Both the position numbers and the translations under genes were made by a program. A DNA stretch of 64,000 nucleotides from Drechslerella dactyloides. Its lineage: Eukaryota; Ascomycota; Orbiliomycetes; Orbiliales; Orbiliaceae. The stretch covers positions 1,674,001-1,738,000 of the forward strand of contig JAGTWJ010000002.1 in the NCBI GenBank assembly GCA_020064725.1. The letters run 5' to 3'. How positions within the stretch are numbered: the first letter of the stretch is position 1; each line of letters starts with the position of its first letter. Positions 48,409 to 61,551 of the stretch are shown here, piece after piece. The notes below the pieces were generated by a model. That model saw only the letters and a program-made list of their open reading frames with translations, was not told the origin of the DNA and made no database searches.

Positions 48409-49250
48409 TATATAATATATATAGTTTTAATTCTATAATAGCAGCTAATTTAAATCTATTACTATAATAAAAAAACTTAATAACTAAATTCAAAGATAAG
48501 AAATAGATAACCACTTTTAATTTAAACTTTAATTTTAATTGATTTACTATATATAAATATAATCAATAGAAATTTACTATTATCTTACATTAAGAAAGAA
48601 AAGTTTTTGGTTTTCTACCACTTAATTTTAAAAACTTGTTTATAGTTATATAAGTTTTAATATTAGAAATTTTTTAAAACTACAAGGAGTTTTGTTTTAT
48701 ATATATAAACAATATAATAATAGTATCTAATTTTTTTAAAGATATCTAATATATTTAGACAAAATATTTAAATATTTATATAATAAAAATATTAATTTTC
48801 AATTATTTAAATACTATATAAAATACTAAAACATAAAATTATTTAAATATATAATTACCTAAACTTTTATATTATATAATTTAAATTATAAACTATAATA
48901 ATTATAATATTCCTTTTAAAGCTAGAATAATTTAAATACTAATTTAATTTAATTGGTTAATATATTAATTATATTCTTAATTTTATTACTTTAGTTAAAT
49001 TATTTCATAAACTTATATAAATAAAAATTTTTAGCGCAAACAAAGAGCCTCTCATATTATTTGACGAAATCGATGAAACACAATAAAAATTAGATCATTC
49101 GAAAGTGCTTAAAAAACTTAATAAAATATATTAAGTACACAATCTAATTTATAATTATAATTTCATAATCATAATAATAATATATTAAAAATTTACAATC
49201 ATCTATATATATAAAAATCAGGGGCAATGTTAAAAACGCTAAAAATGCTA
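48409..49250. other. AT-rich stretch, nothing recognised
   Basis: About 840 bp of degenerate sequence before the LINE. Around 49,030-49,110 composition is somewhat more normal (caaagagcctctcatatt), but no feature was identified. Confidence 0.4.
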
Positions 49251-51849
49251 CCTTTGGGTAAATCTATTTTAATTAATAGATTTATCTATTAGTTTGTTAT
49301 TAAATAAAATAAATCTAATAAATACTATACTTAAATTAAATAAGTGATATTATATATAATTAGTTAAATTTATATAAATAGAAAAAATTAAAATTGAATT
49401 AATTTAGGAAAACCAAGATTTAATCATCTTAGTTATAAAACAAAAAAAAAAAAATAGATAATCTGGAAAAGTAACTAAATAAAATCTAAAATGAAAATAA
49501 AAACTGAATAAATATACTAAAAATATATATATAAGCTGTAAATATATAAATAAAAATATTAAAAATGTTAAAAATATAAAAAATACTAAAAATGACAAAT
49601 CTACTGATTAAATAATGAAGATTAATTATTCTATAAATAATAAATAATAAATTGATAATAGATTTAAATATTTATTAAATAAAAATAAATAATATTTTTA
49701 AAAAATAAGAGGAATCCTAAAATAAAATAATCTTGGGAATCTTGATAAATAAAAAAGGTAATTTAATATTAATTGTATATTAAAATATAAAAAATGAAGA
49801 TATTTTTAAATACAAAGAATAAATATATAAAAAATTAATTAAAATAGATTAATATATTTAAAAACTAGTAAAGGTAATAAAATGGGGATTTGTAATAATA
49901 TATAGAATCTAAATAAATTAATTTTAAAATAAGGAGTAATTAATTGTTTTAAAAAATAAAATAGAAAATGATAATATTTGTGAACTAGTAAGAATACTAA
50001 GATAGTTAATATTGGAAAATAGATGAATAAATAAATTTTGTTTTTCTATGGTATTAATAATAAAAATAATGGAAATAATAAAACAAATACTGTATAATAA
50101 AGGATTATTTTTAAATGGAGAATTTTTAAAAGTAGAGAAATATTACTTTATGTATTTAAAAAACTAATGTATAAACTGCTAAGGTTTTGGATATTTGGCT
50201 GTAATATATATATTTATAAATATATATAGAATATGTTTTTTGGAATATAAAATATACTAATATGAATGTAATAAATGTAATATAAAAGGTAGAATATACT
50301 TATATAGTATTTTAAAATGTATTTATTGTAAAGGAGAGTATATAGTGAATTTACAAAATTGTGAAGAACTAAAAGTATTAAAAATAAAATTTAATGTAAT
50401 TTAAAAACAAAATTAAAACCAAGACCAAAACCACAACTAAAATAATAATATTTAAATTATTTTAATGTAGAATAAAATAAAATGTATATAATATAATTAT
50501 AATACATTATTTAATGTAATGTAAAATATTTTAAATTCTGTAATAAATAAAATAGATATTTTATTTTTATAAGAACTATGGATTTTAAAAGAATTAATAA
50601 TAATAAATATTAATAGTTTTATATTATTAATATTAAATATGATGAAAAGATTAAGAATAATTATATATTATTCTAATCTACTTTTATATGAAATTAATAA
50701 TCAAACAGACTTAATTAATGATGAAGATTGCTAAATTATTGATATTAAATTAAAAGAATTTAATAAAATCTAAATAATTAATATTTATAATAAAAAACAC
50801 CAAACAGATCAAAGTAATAAATTATATATAATAAAAAGATTATTTGATAAAATAATTAAATTTATTAATAAAAGGTGTTTATTAATTGGAGATTTTAATG
50901 CTTATTATTATTTATGGAATTCTAAGTATAAGAAAAGTATCTAATATAAAAAATTAATAAATATTATTAAAAATAAAAATCTACATTTAATAAATAATCT
51001 TAATATTTTAACTTATTATTTTAACAAAAAGAAGAACTCATCTATTTTAGATTTAATGTTTATAATAATTTAAATAAATTCATTTATTGGAGAATAAATA
51101 ATAAATAATAATTTAGATGTAGGATTAGACTATAAAGTTATCTTATTTAATATATATTCTTAAAATAATAATTATTTAGTTGATAATCTATTATTAACAA
51201 ATAAATATAATTAGAATAAAATTAATTGGGAGAAGTTTTAAAAAATATTATTAGATTTAGATAGAGATTTAGATTAAAATAATAACTAGAACAAATTATT
51301 ATTCACCTTAAATAACAATAATAATAATTTAGAATGAAATTTGGAGTAGGCTGTAAATTTATTTTAATAAAATATAATTAATATAATAGAAATATTAATA
51401 CCAAAATTAATTATAATATCAAAATTAAAAGTTTGGTAGAATAATAAAATAAATATGTTAAAAACAAAAATATAACAAACAAAAAGGTAATAGAAACAAA
51501 ATAAAATCTAGGAATGATGGAATTTATTTAAACTCAAATAAAATAATTATTTTAGAGTAATAAGAAAAGTTAAAACTGAAAAGTAGACAAACTTCTTAAT
51601 AAATACAAAAAATAAAAAGATCTTTAAAATACTAAATTATATAAAACCATTTAAAGTACAAAGAATACTAAATCTGGATTTTAAAAATAATCTAATAACA
51701 AGCTTTGATAAGAAAATATAAATATTTTGAAAAGTGTTATTTTTAAAGCCACTAAATTACCTGGAATCTAATAATTTATTTGAAATAAAAGAACAAATAA
51801 TTAGAAATATGATTAAATAGGAAAAAATTATAAATAAAGAAATTAAAGA

Positions 51850-54180
51850 AGTTATTTTTATATTAAATTTAAAAAAAGCACTAGGCCCAGATGGAATTAA
51901 TTTTTTATATCTAAAAAAAGTATATAAAATAATATTAAAGAAATTTAATAATTTATTTAAAAAATTATTAAATTATAGGTAACGTCAACAATAAGCGACT
52001 GGACCAGACAAGCGACCGGACCACCCCCCTTGTATATTTCTTTAATTTAATATAAAAAAAATTTAAAAAAATATTTTTAGATTTGTAATAGTTTATATAA
52101 ACAAGATGAATTTTATTCTAATTTTAAATTAATTATTGATTAAGTTATCAATAAAAAGTGTTTTGGTAGGGTGTTGGTTTATATGGGGTGGTCCGCTCGC
52201 TTGTGTGGTCCGCTCGCTTGTGGAATACGTTACCACTTAATATACTTTAGACAAACAATTAGGATAATTCTACTAAAACCTAATAAATTGGATTATAGTA
52301 TCCTAAAAGCTTATAAAATTATAAGTCTTTTAAACTGTTTAGGAAAGATATCAAAAAAAATAATAACTACAAGATTAACATATATCTTAAAAATAAAAGA
52401 TATTCTATATTATAAATAAATTAGGGATAGAAAATAAAGATCAGCTATAAATACTACATTATCCTTAATATATAATATAGAAAATGTAAAATCAGAAAAA
52501 CTTAAAACCTCTATATTATTCTTAGATATAAAGAGAGCTTTTAACAATATTTCAAAAACAAGATTAATTAAAACTATTAAGAATATAAGATTTCCAAAAC
52601 AATTAACTAATTGAATTAAGAATTTTATATTGAATAGATAAATTAAGCTTGCTTTTGATAAACAAATAAAAAAATAAAAATTAGTTGAAACAGGAATACC
52701 TTAAAATTTACTTATATTTCTGATTTTATTTTTATTATATTTAATACTGTTGTTTAAATAATTAAAATAAAAATACAATAATATCAAAATACTGAGTTAT
52801 ATTGATGATATTGTTATTGTTGTAATTAATAAATTAATAAAATTAAATATAATAGATTTAAAAAATGTGTCAGAAACTATATTTAATTGGGTAAAGAATA
52901 ATGTAGTGGCCTTTGATGATGTAAAATCTAAATTAATATATTTCTATTTTAATTTAGAGAGAAATAATAATAATAGAGAATATAATTTGGTTTTATTAAA
53001 TAAAATAATGATTATATTATCTAATATAATTAGATGGCTTGGAATTTATTTAGACAGGAATTTAAAATTTAAATTCCATATTAAAAATAAATTAGTAGCT
53101 GTAAACTGAATATTTAATTATATTAGAAATTTAGTAAATTTAGAAAAAAGATTAAATTTGAAAGTATTAATATAATTATATAAAAGCTGTGTTTGCTTTG
53201 TTTCAGATTTTGATACCAAAATCTGGTGGAAAAATCAAAAATTATTTTTAAAAGATTTTAATATTTTATAAAATAAAATGATTAGAAAAATTAATAGAGT
53301 ATATAAAATAATATTAATTTATTTATTGGAAATTAAAGTTTTTATCTTGTTATTAGAAATTAGGTTTAATAATCTATAAAGATGATATGTTTTAAGATTA
53401 TTATATTTTAATAAAAATTATTTAATTAAATTAAGAATACCAGAATTGGTCCCACCAGAATTTTATTTTAATAGAGAGGAGGATGTTTAATATTTAAAAT
53501 AATATAAAAATAAAAAAGATAATAATAGAAATAAGATATACCAAATTTTATTAGATTTTATTTTATCAAGAATAAATTATTTAATTATTCTATATACTAA
53601 AATTGAATATATTAATATAGAAGTAAACTCTTTATAAATTAAAAATAATATTAATATAAATATTAATAAAAAACCAAAAGAAATAAAGGCAAAACAACAT
53701 ATTATAAATAAATTAAAATTAAACTCAAAAAAGAATTTAATTATTTATACAAACAACTCTCTATTAAATTTAGAAGAAAATATTAAATTAACAAATACTA
53801 ATATATATAATAAAATTAATAATAAATCAATTTTCAAAATAAAAATTAATCTAAGAGATTTAATAAAAATATATAATACTAAATTAATTATTATACAAAT
53901 AGCTTTTAAAAAAACATTAAAAATATTATTATAGAATAAAAACATAAATAATATATATTTATATTCAGACAACCAAGTTATAATACAAAAAATAAAATCA
54001 TTACATTTTAAACCAAGTCAAAATATTATTAAAGAAATATAAGATATTAGTAAAGAGCTAAATACTAACAAAATAAAAATATATATAAATTAGTACCCCA
54101 AGCACAATAATATATATAGAAATAAAAAAACAGATAAATTAATAAAATCAAACACTAAAATTTTTAAAAAAAACCCATAT
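51850..54180 (+). pseudogene. LINE reverse transcriptase / RNase H, broken
   Basis: The best-preserved coding part of the LINE. The polymerase motif YIDD (about 52,800) and the motif-A Asp of FLDIKRAF (about 52,530) survive, but in-frame stops occur every few tens of codons, mostly where Gln or Trp is expected. The frame resumes exactly across the MITE insertion (LLNYR before, YHLIYFRQTI after one copy of TA), showing the insertion is a simple later event. Confidence 0.8.
51982..52230. mobile_element. 249 bp MITE inside the LINE, with hybrid ends
   Basis: Flanked by TA (51,980-51,981 and 52,231-52,232). The left end ACGTCAACAATAAGCGAC resembles the Fot1-family end (ACGTCAAAGATAAGCGAG). The right end, inverted, reads ACGTATTCCACAAGCGAGCG and is the fold-back element end. 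Subterminal GCGACCGGACCA/TGGTCCGCTCGC repeats occur in pairs at each end. No coding content. Confidence 0.85.
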
Positions 54181-54880
54181 AACTCTTTTACATATCTAAA
54201 AAAATAAAATAAAATAAAAAGTCTAATAAAATAACAAAAATAATAACAAAAATATAAAAAAAAAATAAATTACAATAATCTACCAAAACTCAAAAAAAAT
54301 AAAATATTACAAAATAGTAATATTAAATTTATTTTGTTAATAACATAATTAAAAACAAGACACAGCATATTCAATAATTATTTATATAAAATACCAAATT
54401 CAAATATTCTAAATAAATATTATAATTACAATATTATAACACAAACACCAAAACATCTTATCATAAAATATAAATATTATAAAAAAGAAAAAGAAGAAAT
54501 AAAAATAAAATTAGAAAAAATATCATTTAATTTTAATATATTATTATTCACTAAAAATAGATTAATACAAATAGAAAAATATCTTAATAATATAAAAATA
54601 TTTTTTAAAAAAAAAGACAATTACAAAGTTAATATTAATAATAAAATTAAATAAAATAATCTTAAGAAAAATTAAAAATCCACCAATTAATATTATTAAT
54701 ATTAAACAAAACAAATTACAATAAACAACAAAAATAAACATTATAAATAATACAAAACATATCCACTTAAAAAAAAGAAGATAAAATAAAAAAAAAAAAC
54801 TAAGAAAAATTAAAAATCTTTAAAATAATATCTAAAATTAATTAATTAACTAATTAATTAATTAATAACAAAAGAAACAG

Positions 54881-56549
54881 GGAAAACACACATATATATT
54901 AATTTTCATTTATACATATTTTATATTTAATTTTCTTCCACCTACCATAACCAAAAAGTTGCATGCAGTATGATTCATAATAATAATAATAATAATTTCA
55001 TAAACTTATTCAAGATCTTCTTAAAGACTACTCCAAGAAAAAAAATTCATATTAATAAAAAAATTTTTAATATTAATAAAAATTTAATATATAACTTTCA
55101 ACCTAATAAAAAGAATATTTATAAAAAAGTTTTTCTTTATATACTTTAATTTTTTATATTCTTTTTTCTTTTATATAGATATTAGTTATAGTATAATTAA
55201 TTATATTATATATTAGTTTCTAAAAATATATATAAATATATTAACTAACAATAATATTCTAATTATAATAATAGTAAAAAACAACTAATACTATTTATTA
55301 ATAAAACTTTAACTAAAACATAAATAACATACTAACCCATTAAACTAAAAATATTTAGAATAATTTAATCCATTTAGAAACTTTTATATTTAATCAATAA
55401 TTTAAACCTAAAAGTTCTAATTATAATTTAGATAGATTATTAAATTAATATAGATTTTTAAAATAGATTATTTTAAAGACTATTTTATTAGATTATATGA
55501 ATTAATATTTAATTAAAGTTTTTATATTTTTATTATTATTAAAAAACTATATTATATTAAAACATAAACTTAGAAAGCTATATACTAATATTACTATATT
55601 TTTATACTTTTATAACCTAATTAAGTAAGAAAATAAATAAATAATTTTATATAAAGAAGCATCTATTTAATAAAATCCCAAAAGTAATTATTTAGATAAT
55701 TTAAAATTTTAATATATTAATATTATATAAACTTATTCTAAAATCATAATAACCCTAAAATTATTATTATAATTCATTCTAAACTATTAAATAGATTTAT
55801 TCTTTAGATTTATTTTTAACAAACTTTATTAAAAATAAATTAAAGTTAATAATAATATAGCTTTTTATTTATTAAATATTAATATTTTAAATTATAATAT
55901 TATATATTAGTTTTTTATAATTATCTATATAAAAAACAACTATTTTTTATATTTTAAAAATTGTAAAAAATCTTTATATTTAATTATCTTTAAACTATTA
56001 TATAATATTATATTAAAAGAGATATATAATTATTCTAGTTATACTAGAATTAAAAAAATATTATTTTAGATTTAAAATCTCCAAAATTATTAAAATATAT
56101 ATCAAGAATTGTTTCTATTATCTTAATAAACCTATTAATTATAAAAAATATAGAGAATATAAATCTAAAAAATTATTTAACAATCTTTTAAAAACCATAT
56201 ATATAAACTTTATAATCAGTTTTTTATAATCTATATTTTCTAAACCAATATATATAGATTTATCTTATAACAAAATTATAATCATAGTATATCTAATTAT
56301 AAAAATAATTTATTTCATCCCCAACCTAAATAACCAAAAATTAAATTAAAATATTCAATACTTAAATGATTCCTTATATTAATATTCCTTATATCCTAAT
56401 TTCCAACCAAAACCCTATCTTTCTATTTTAATTCTAAAAATCATTATTTATTATTTAAAATACCTTACTAATATATTTAACAATATATAATCCAAAAGAT
56501 AATATATAAATAAAATATATTATTTAGATATGAAAAATATATCTTTACC
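54881..56549. other. AT-rich stretch, nothing recognised
   Basis: 1.7 kb of degenerate sequence with no domain, inverted ends or repeat mate that I could identify. Confidence 0.4.
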
Positions 56550-56557
56550 ACTTAGTT

Positions 56558-56622
56558 TTGTCTCGTAAACCAGACTCCAGGACTTTGCTCGTCCGACCAA
56601 AGGGAAGACGATACGAGACAAC
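56558..56622. mobile_element. 65 bp MITE with 8 bp target duplication
   Basis: Ends TTGTCTCGTA...TACGAGACAA form a 10 bp inverted repeat. It is flanked by the direct repeat ACTTAGTT (56,550-56,557 and 56,623-56,630). An 8 bp duplication is typical of hAT-type insertion. The inside carries a smaller inverted pair (ctttg/caaag). It is GC-normal in an AT-rich block, consistent with being too short to be RIP-targeted. A truncated relative lies at 36,826. Confidence 0.7.
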
Positions 56623-56630
56623 ACTTAGTT

Positions 56631-57655
56631 AATAAAAACCAAAACAATTAGATTAATTATTTTTTAATTTTTTAATTTAAACTAAACTCTACTTACTTAA
56701 CAACCATTAAAATACCTTTATTCATGGCTTTATACAGCTTCACCCTAAGATATTTTTTCAACATAAAAATGCCAATAACATCAAGATTTAGTAAAAATTA
56801 AATTAATAATTTTATTCAACAAAAAACTAACTCTATAAAGTTTAACCTTAAATCTTAGATTATATAAAAGGATGATACTCTAATATAATAATAAAATTTG
56901 TAGAATTTAGAGAAAAAATAAAAGCTAAAATAATAAATATTATTAAATATTCTAAATTCACCACAATTAAATATTTTAATACTACCTACACTCCCTTACT
57001 AAAATTTAAAGTAAAAAATTAGATATATATTTACTATATTAAGTTTAATAAAAAAAGATATCTTACTATAAATATCTAATCTAAGAAATTAAATTTTAAA
57101 TATTCTTAATCTTATTAAAAAAATCTTATTTTATATATATAAACTTAAAATACCAAAAATCTAAAATATATTTTTTATTATTTTAATTATTTATTTAGAC
57201 CCAGCACTAAAACTTATTTATAATAAAAATAAATTTAAAAAAAAGTATTATTTTAAACTAGATTTAGATATTATATTAATAAATCTTAAAAATAATAAAT
57301 ATTATAAAATAAATTTAATTATCAATTATAAATATTAATAAAAAAAAGATAATAAATATTTATATAAGATTTTATAAAAAGGTTAGCTACATAAAGATAT
57401 TATATGAGAGTCTAAAACCTAGCTTAAAGAAAATTATCTAAAATTTTTTTGTTTTTATAAGAATTGTTATAAGTTGTTTATTAAAAAAGCTTAACCTATA
57501 TAATAAGTTAAGTCTTATAATTTGTATTTGTTTAATAGGATGAAAATTATTTTATACTATTATTATATATTTGCTATATTGTAGACTTAATATTTAATAT
57601 CTTACTTTTTTAGCCTACTTATTTATTTTTATATATATAGTATTAAAAAACTGGG
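56631..57655. other. AT-rich stretch, nothing recognised
   Basis: About 1 kb of degenerate sequence. A few fragments look coding-like on the plus strand, but no family could be named. Confidence 0.4.
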
Positions 57656-57830
57656 ATATAGTAGTATCTTATACTTTATATACTTACTTATTTATATATT
57701 TGTACCTGGTATGTTTACTCAGTATACCTTATGTATGTTATCCCTAGGATAGCTCCTAGAGAGACTCCCTCTCTCCTCCTCATCATCAATACATACTCTA
57801 TCTATAGTCTACAGAGACCTACTATTACTA
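57656..57830. repeat. Dispersed repeat copy 2 (mate at about 36.0 kb)
   Basis: Aligns directly with 35,985-36,150. The stem seen there as GGCATGC/GCATGCC reads GGTATGT/GTATACC here: all changes are C-to-T or G-to-A. Downstream parts (catactctatctatagtct) are better preserved in this copy. Confidence 0.6.
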
Positions 57831-58007
57831 ACACACAACCTAAGACCAAAAATAGTGTTTAAATATTAATTTCATTTAATTATAAACATCAGCAACCATA
57901 CACAAACACCCATACATAAACATTTATATATAAGCACCTGTTGATGTTCTAAGGTTGATGTACTGATAATAGTGAATTATCTCCTAGCTAGTAAGATATA
58001 ATATCTA

Positions 58008-58665
58008 CTAGAAGGGTGCGTGGCACCACTTAAACCCGCCTGTATAGATGCTTTTGACTATTTTATTTAATTTATTTAATTTATTTATTTTTATTTTTTT
58101 AATTATTATTTTTTAATTATTATTTTTTTAATTATTATTTTTTTAATTATTATTTTTTTAATTATTATTTTTTTAATTATTATTTTTTTAATTATTATTT
58201 TTTTAATTATTATTTTTTAATTATTATTTTTTAATTATTATTTTTTTAAAATTTTTTATTTTTCTGTCGTTTGTTATATAGGATATTTTATTAAAACTCA
58301 CTTTTTGAAATTAAAAGTGAAATATCTCTTTAATTATTTAATTAAATAATATATTATAAAGATAAACCCTAATTATTATATAATAATCTATAAATAATTT
58401 TTAATTTATTTTATATTATTATATTATTTTTATATATATAAATTTATTTATTTGTTTATTACTACTTTTATATAACTATAGTTATGGTTATAACTATAAC
58501 TATATATTAAATATAATTATACTTTTACAAAAAAATACTAAAGAATACTAAGAAATAATATATTTTTTTCTATCTACCACTTACCCAAATCTACTATACT
58601 TATCTTCTATAAACTCAGGAAGTCTAAGTAAACCCCTCCTATACAGTTGGGTATGTATAGATAGT
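58008..58665 (-). mobile_element. Helitron-like non-autonomous element B
   Basis: Minus-strand copy. It ends CTTCTAG|T (CTAG at 58,011-58,008) after the hairpin GGTGC-CAC-GCACC (58,027-58,015). Reading inward it has agtcaaaagcatctatacag, a 15 bp AATTATTATTTTTTT tandem (about 10 units, 58,095-58,250) and the same middle sequence as element A (caattttaatttcaaaa region near 58,300). A candidate 5' end TCTATACATACCC lies near 58,660, but this is not certain. Confidence 0.58.
58095..58250. repeat. 15-16 bp AT tandem repeat inside element B
   Basis: About ten copies of aattattattttttt. The corresponding place in element A (about 48,285-48,345) holds only about four looser copies, so the array length varies between elements. 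Confidence 0.75.
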
Positions 58666-60768
58666 CAAGTAAAGACCAGCAAATAATAAACAGAACAAAC
58701 AAATAATATAATAATATAAAAAAATAAATTTATAATAATCACCCTATAATAATAAAGTAAAATATATAATATTTATTTAAAATAAATATTAAATTAAACT
58801 ATTAAAAAATAAATAAATTAAGATAATTAAAAACTATTATATATGAAAGTAGGTGTAAAGTAATAGAATATTTATAAAAAAATTAGATATTATTAATAGT
58901 AGAAGATTAAAAGTATATTAATAAAAAAGTACTAATATAAGTATATATATAATCATATATAATATAATATTAATATTAAACAATATAATAAAAAAAAATA
59001 TAATAATCAACAAATATCAGAAATTAACAAACAATAAATAACAAACAGAATATTAAATAAAATTAATAAAAAATTTTAAATTCTATAATAAAATTAAATA
59101 TATTAATATTTTTATCTAAAACTTATTATTTATCTTTAATAAAATAACCTCTTTATTTTACAAAATATTATAGAACTTAATACTAATTAATATATAATTT
59201 TTTAAAAAAAATATTATTTTAATATTTATTAATATAAGTCTTCCGCTAATTTAAAGAAACCTAATAAATATAACTTCAAATATATAATAAAAATTATATT
59301 ATATATTTTATTTTCTTTTTAAAAATATAAGATATTAAGCTTAAAAACTAAGAAGAATATTATTTTTATAATCTTTAGTAATTTTATATATTATATAACC
59401 AATTTATATAATAATAAATTAAACTTTAATAAATATTTTTTTTTAATAAATATTTTTTTAAATCTAATATAATATAGTTTTTTTTTTCTAATCTAGTAAT
59501 AACTTATGATTATTAGTAAATTTTTTTTATATATATTTCTTAATATATATAATAAAATCTAAGATTTTTTATTTAATAATTTTATAATTTTTTTTATTAT
59601 TTAAACTTAATTAAAAAGCTGTTATTAAAGATTTAAGTAGTTTTTTGTATATAATTTTATTTAAGATATATTTTAGTAATATTATTTATTATAAATATTG
59701 TATTTTAAAACCTCAGGCCTAGATTATCTATATTAGGATTTTTTTCTTTTTTATAAAAAAGGTTATATAAGTACCTATATAAATACTTATATAATCTATC
59801 TATTAGTATATTTAATTTAAAAATTTTAAGGATTTCTAGCTAAAAATTATATATTAAGTAATTTATATATAATTTTGATATGTGTAATATATTATTAATA
59901 TTAGTTTCTAGCTATTGGAATTGTTAAATTAAACTTTTTAAGAGTTTTTCTATGAATATATATATAATATAATCTAAAATTTATTTTTTAAAATATTTTA
60001 AAAAAGTTATAATTAGATTTTATATTTTTCTTTTATTAAAGATTTTTTTTATATAATATAATGTTTTAATAGTGTTTATATATATTTAGTATAAGAATAG
60101 CTATTTTCTAAATTAGTTTTAAAGGAAAATCTATTGAAAAAGTTTAAGGATGTCTTTTTAAAGATTTTTTTAAAAATTTTTGAAGGAGAGATTTCTGAAT
60201 AAATTTAGGAGAAAAAAAAAAAAAAATAGAATTTTTTTAAATTATTTTGGATGAAAAGATTATTTAATAATAAATTATTAAAGATTTAATATTTTAAATA
60301 ATATATATTATAATTAATTAATTTATTATATTTATTATTTAGGATAAGATTTCTAGAAAGACTATAAAGATTTTTAAAAAAGATTTTAATTGAAGAGTAT
60401 AGTAATTTAGGCTATTTTGGAAAATAAATTCTGGAATTTAGTAAATTAAGTAAATTATTAAGAGGATATTTATAAGATTATTAAAAATCTTTTTTAAAAG
60501 ATAAATCTTATATAATAAGAGTTGTTTTTTTTAAATAATAAAAAATTTTAAGGATGATATTTTTATAAATATAGTAATAGTGGTTTTTATTAACTATAAG
60601 ATATTGAATTTTATATTTATATTTTTATGATTAATAATATTAATGATTTAGTTAAATATAAGTTTTAAATTTTTAAAAATTAAATTCTAAGAGTGTTTTT
60701 TGTGAATAAATATGTAAATAATATTAAGAAGTAATTTTTTAAGATTTTTGTTAAAGTATTTATTTATG
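58666..60768. other. AT-rich stretch, degenerate
   Basis: 2.1 kb of RIP-like sequence. From 60,100 to 60,750 the plus strand has a more coding-like, less T-rich composition with many stops; no domain could be identified. Confidence 0.4.
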
Positions 60769-61054
60769 CCCGAAAAGGAGGGTGGCTGATTGAACTCCCC
60801 CGCCTTAGGAAACCACCACCAGATTTTGCTGGGGTATCACCAGGAAAAAATATATTGTTTCTTAGCAAAGCTTGGTATCTTGGTCTCTTAACTATCAGTA
60901 CCCCAACCTTATTACTATTGCAGTCAAAGTTGAGTTTAGGAGTTTATATATCTGCTATTAAAGTTTTGAAGTATTTGTGGGAGTTTGAGAGAGTTTCTGC
61001 AAATGTTTTCAGTTCTACTTTTCAGTTGGGTTTAAGTGCTGCGCGAGCTTCTAG
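60769..61054 (+). mobile_element. Helitron-like non-autonomous element C (short, GC-normal)
   Basis: Starts near gcccgaaaaggagggtggct, matching the start of element A, shares the aaatatattgtttctta block, and ends cagttgggtttaagtgctgc...CTTCTAG|T at 61,054. Its terminal hairpin is weaker (GCT-GCGCG-AGC). It is about 286 bp and largely free of RIP. A 70-codon frame at 60,855-61,067 crosses its 3' end and is probably fortuitous. Confidence 0.55.
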
Positions 61055-61549
61055 TAAATTGATTTAGTACTTTAATAAATTTGACAATTTTTTATATTTT
61101 GGATTTAAAAGGTTTAAAAAAAAGTTTTATGAAAAATTTTATGAAAAAATTTTTATAAAAAAATAGAAAATTTAAAATAAGAATTATAAAAAGAAAGAAG
61201 ATAAAAAGTTATTTAAAAAAAAGAAATCTTGTTTTATCTTTATTTATAAAAAATATAAAAAGATAGGATATATAAAAAAAAAATGTTAAATAAAATATTT
61301 AGAGTTTAGATTTTAAAATAGTTTAAAAAAGATAATTGAGAAATTAATTTAAAAATATCTAGATATTTATATATATAAATAGTTTTTTTAAATATATAAA
61401 ATAATATTTAGAGAAAATTTTAAAAAAATCTTATATTATAGCTTCTTGGTTGTTTTTAATAAATAGCTAGATAATAATTAATGGTATCTAAATTCTGGAG
61501 CTATAAATTAGATTATTAATAATAGTTTCTAATACTTATTAGAATTATA
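61055..61549. other. Lys-rich degenerate stretch
   Basis: Plus-strand translation is extremely Lys/Phe/Ile-rich with spaced Cys (SCFIFIYKKYKKIGYIKKKC near 61,230-61,290), perhaps a decayed CCHC knuckle of a transposon protein. This is weak; no better call is possible. Confidence 0.3.
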
Positions 61550-61551
61550 TA

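Larger units (their letters stand above)
49250..54880 (+). mobile_element. Tad/I-type LINE retrotransposon, RIP-degraded
   Basis: Domains follow in LINE order on the plus strand, interrupted by stops: a gag-like ORF1 with zinc-knuckle-like cysteines near 50,260-50,360 (YECNKCNIKGRIY, KCIYCKGEY); an apurinic-type endonuclease at about 50,530-51,160 (FLQELWI-like start, LIGDFNAYYYLWNSKY, SILDLMFI); a reverse transcriptase at about 51,850-52,850 (ALGPDGINFLYLKK, LFLDIKRAFNNIS, LSYIDDIVIVV); and an RNase H domain at about 53,730-54,130 (LIIYTNNSLLNLEEN, LYSDNQVIIQKIKSLHFKPS). It ends in AT simple sequence (attaattaa repeats near 54,840). No LTRs were seen. Boundaries are approximate. A 249 bp MITE is inserted in the reverse transcriptase. 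Confidence 0.85.

Noticed and set aside
35985..57830. A single 21.8 kb LTR retrotransposon bounded by the two dispersed repeats
   Set aside because: Too long for the class, no target duplication or TG...CA ends seen, and the interior is made of several independent elements.
48262..58250. CRISPR-like array from regular AT repeats
   Set aside because: Units are direct simple tandems without spacers, and the organism is a fungus.
60855..61067. 70-codon frame in the AT-rich block
   Set aside because: Runs across the 3' terminus of a Helitron-like element and has no similarity; judged fortuitous.
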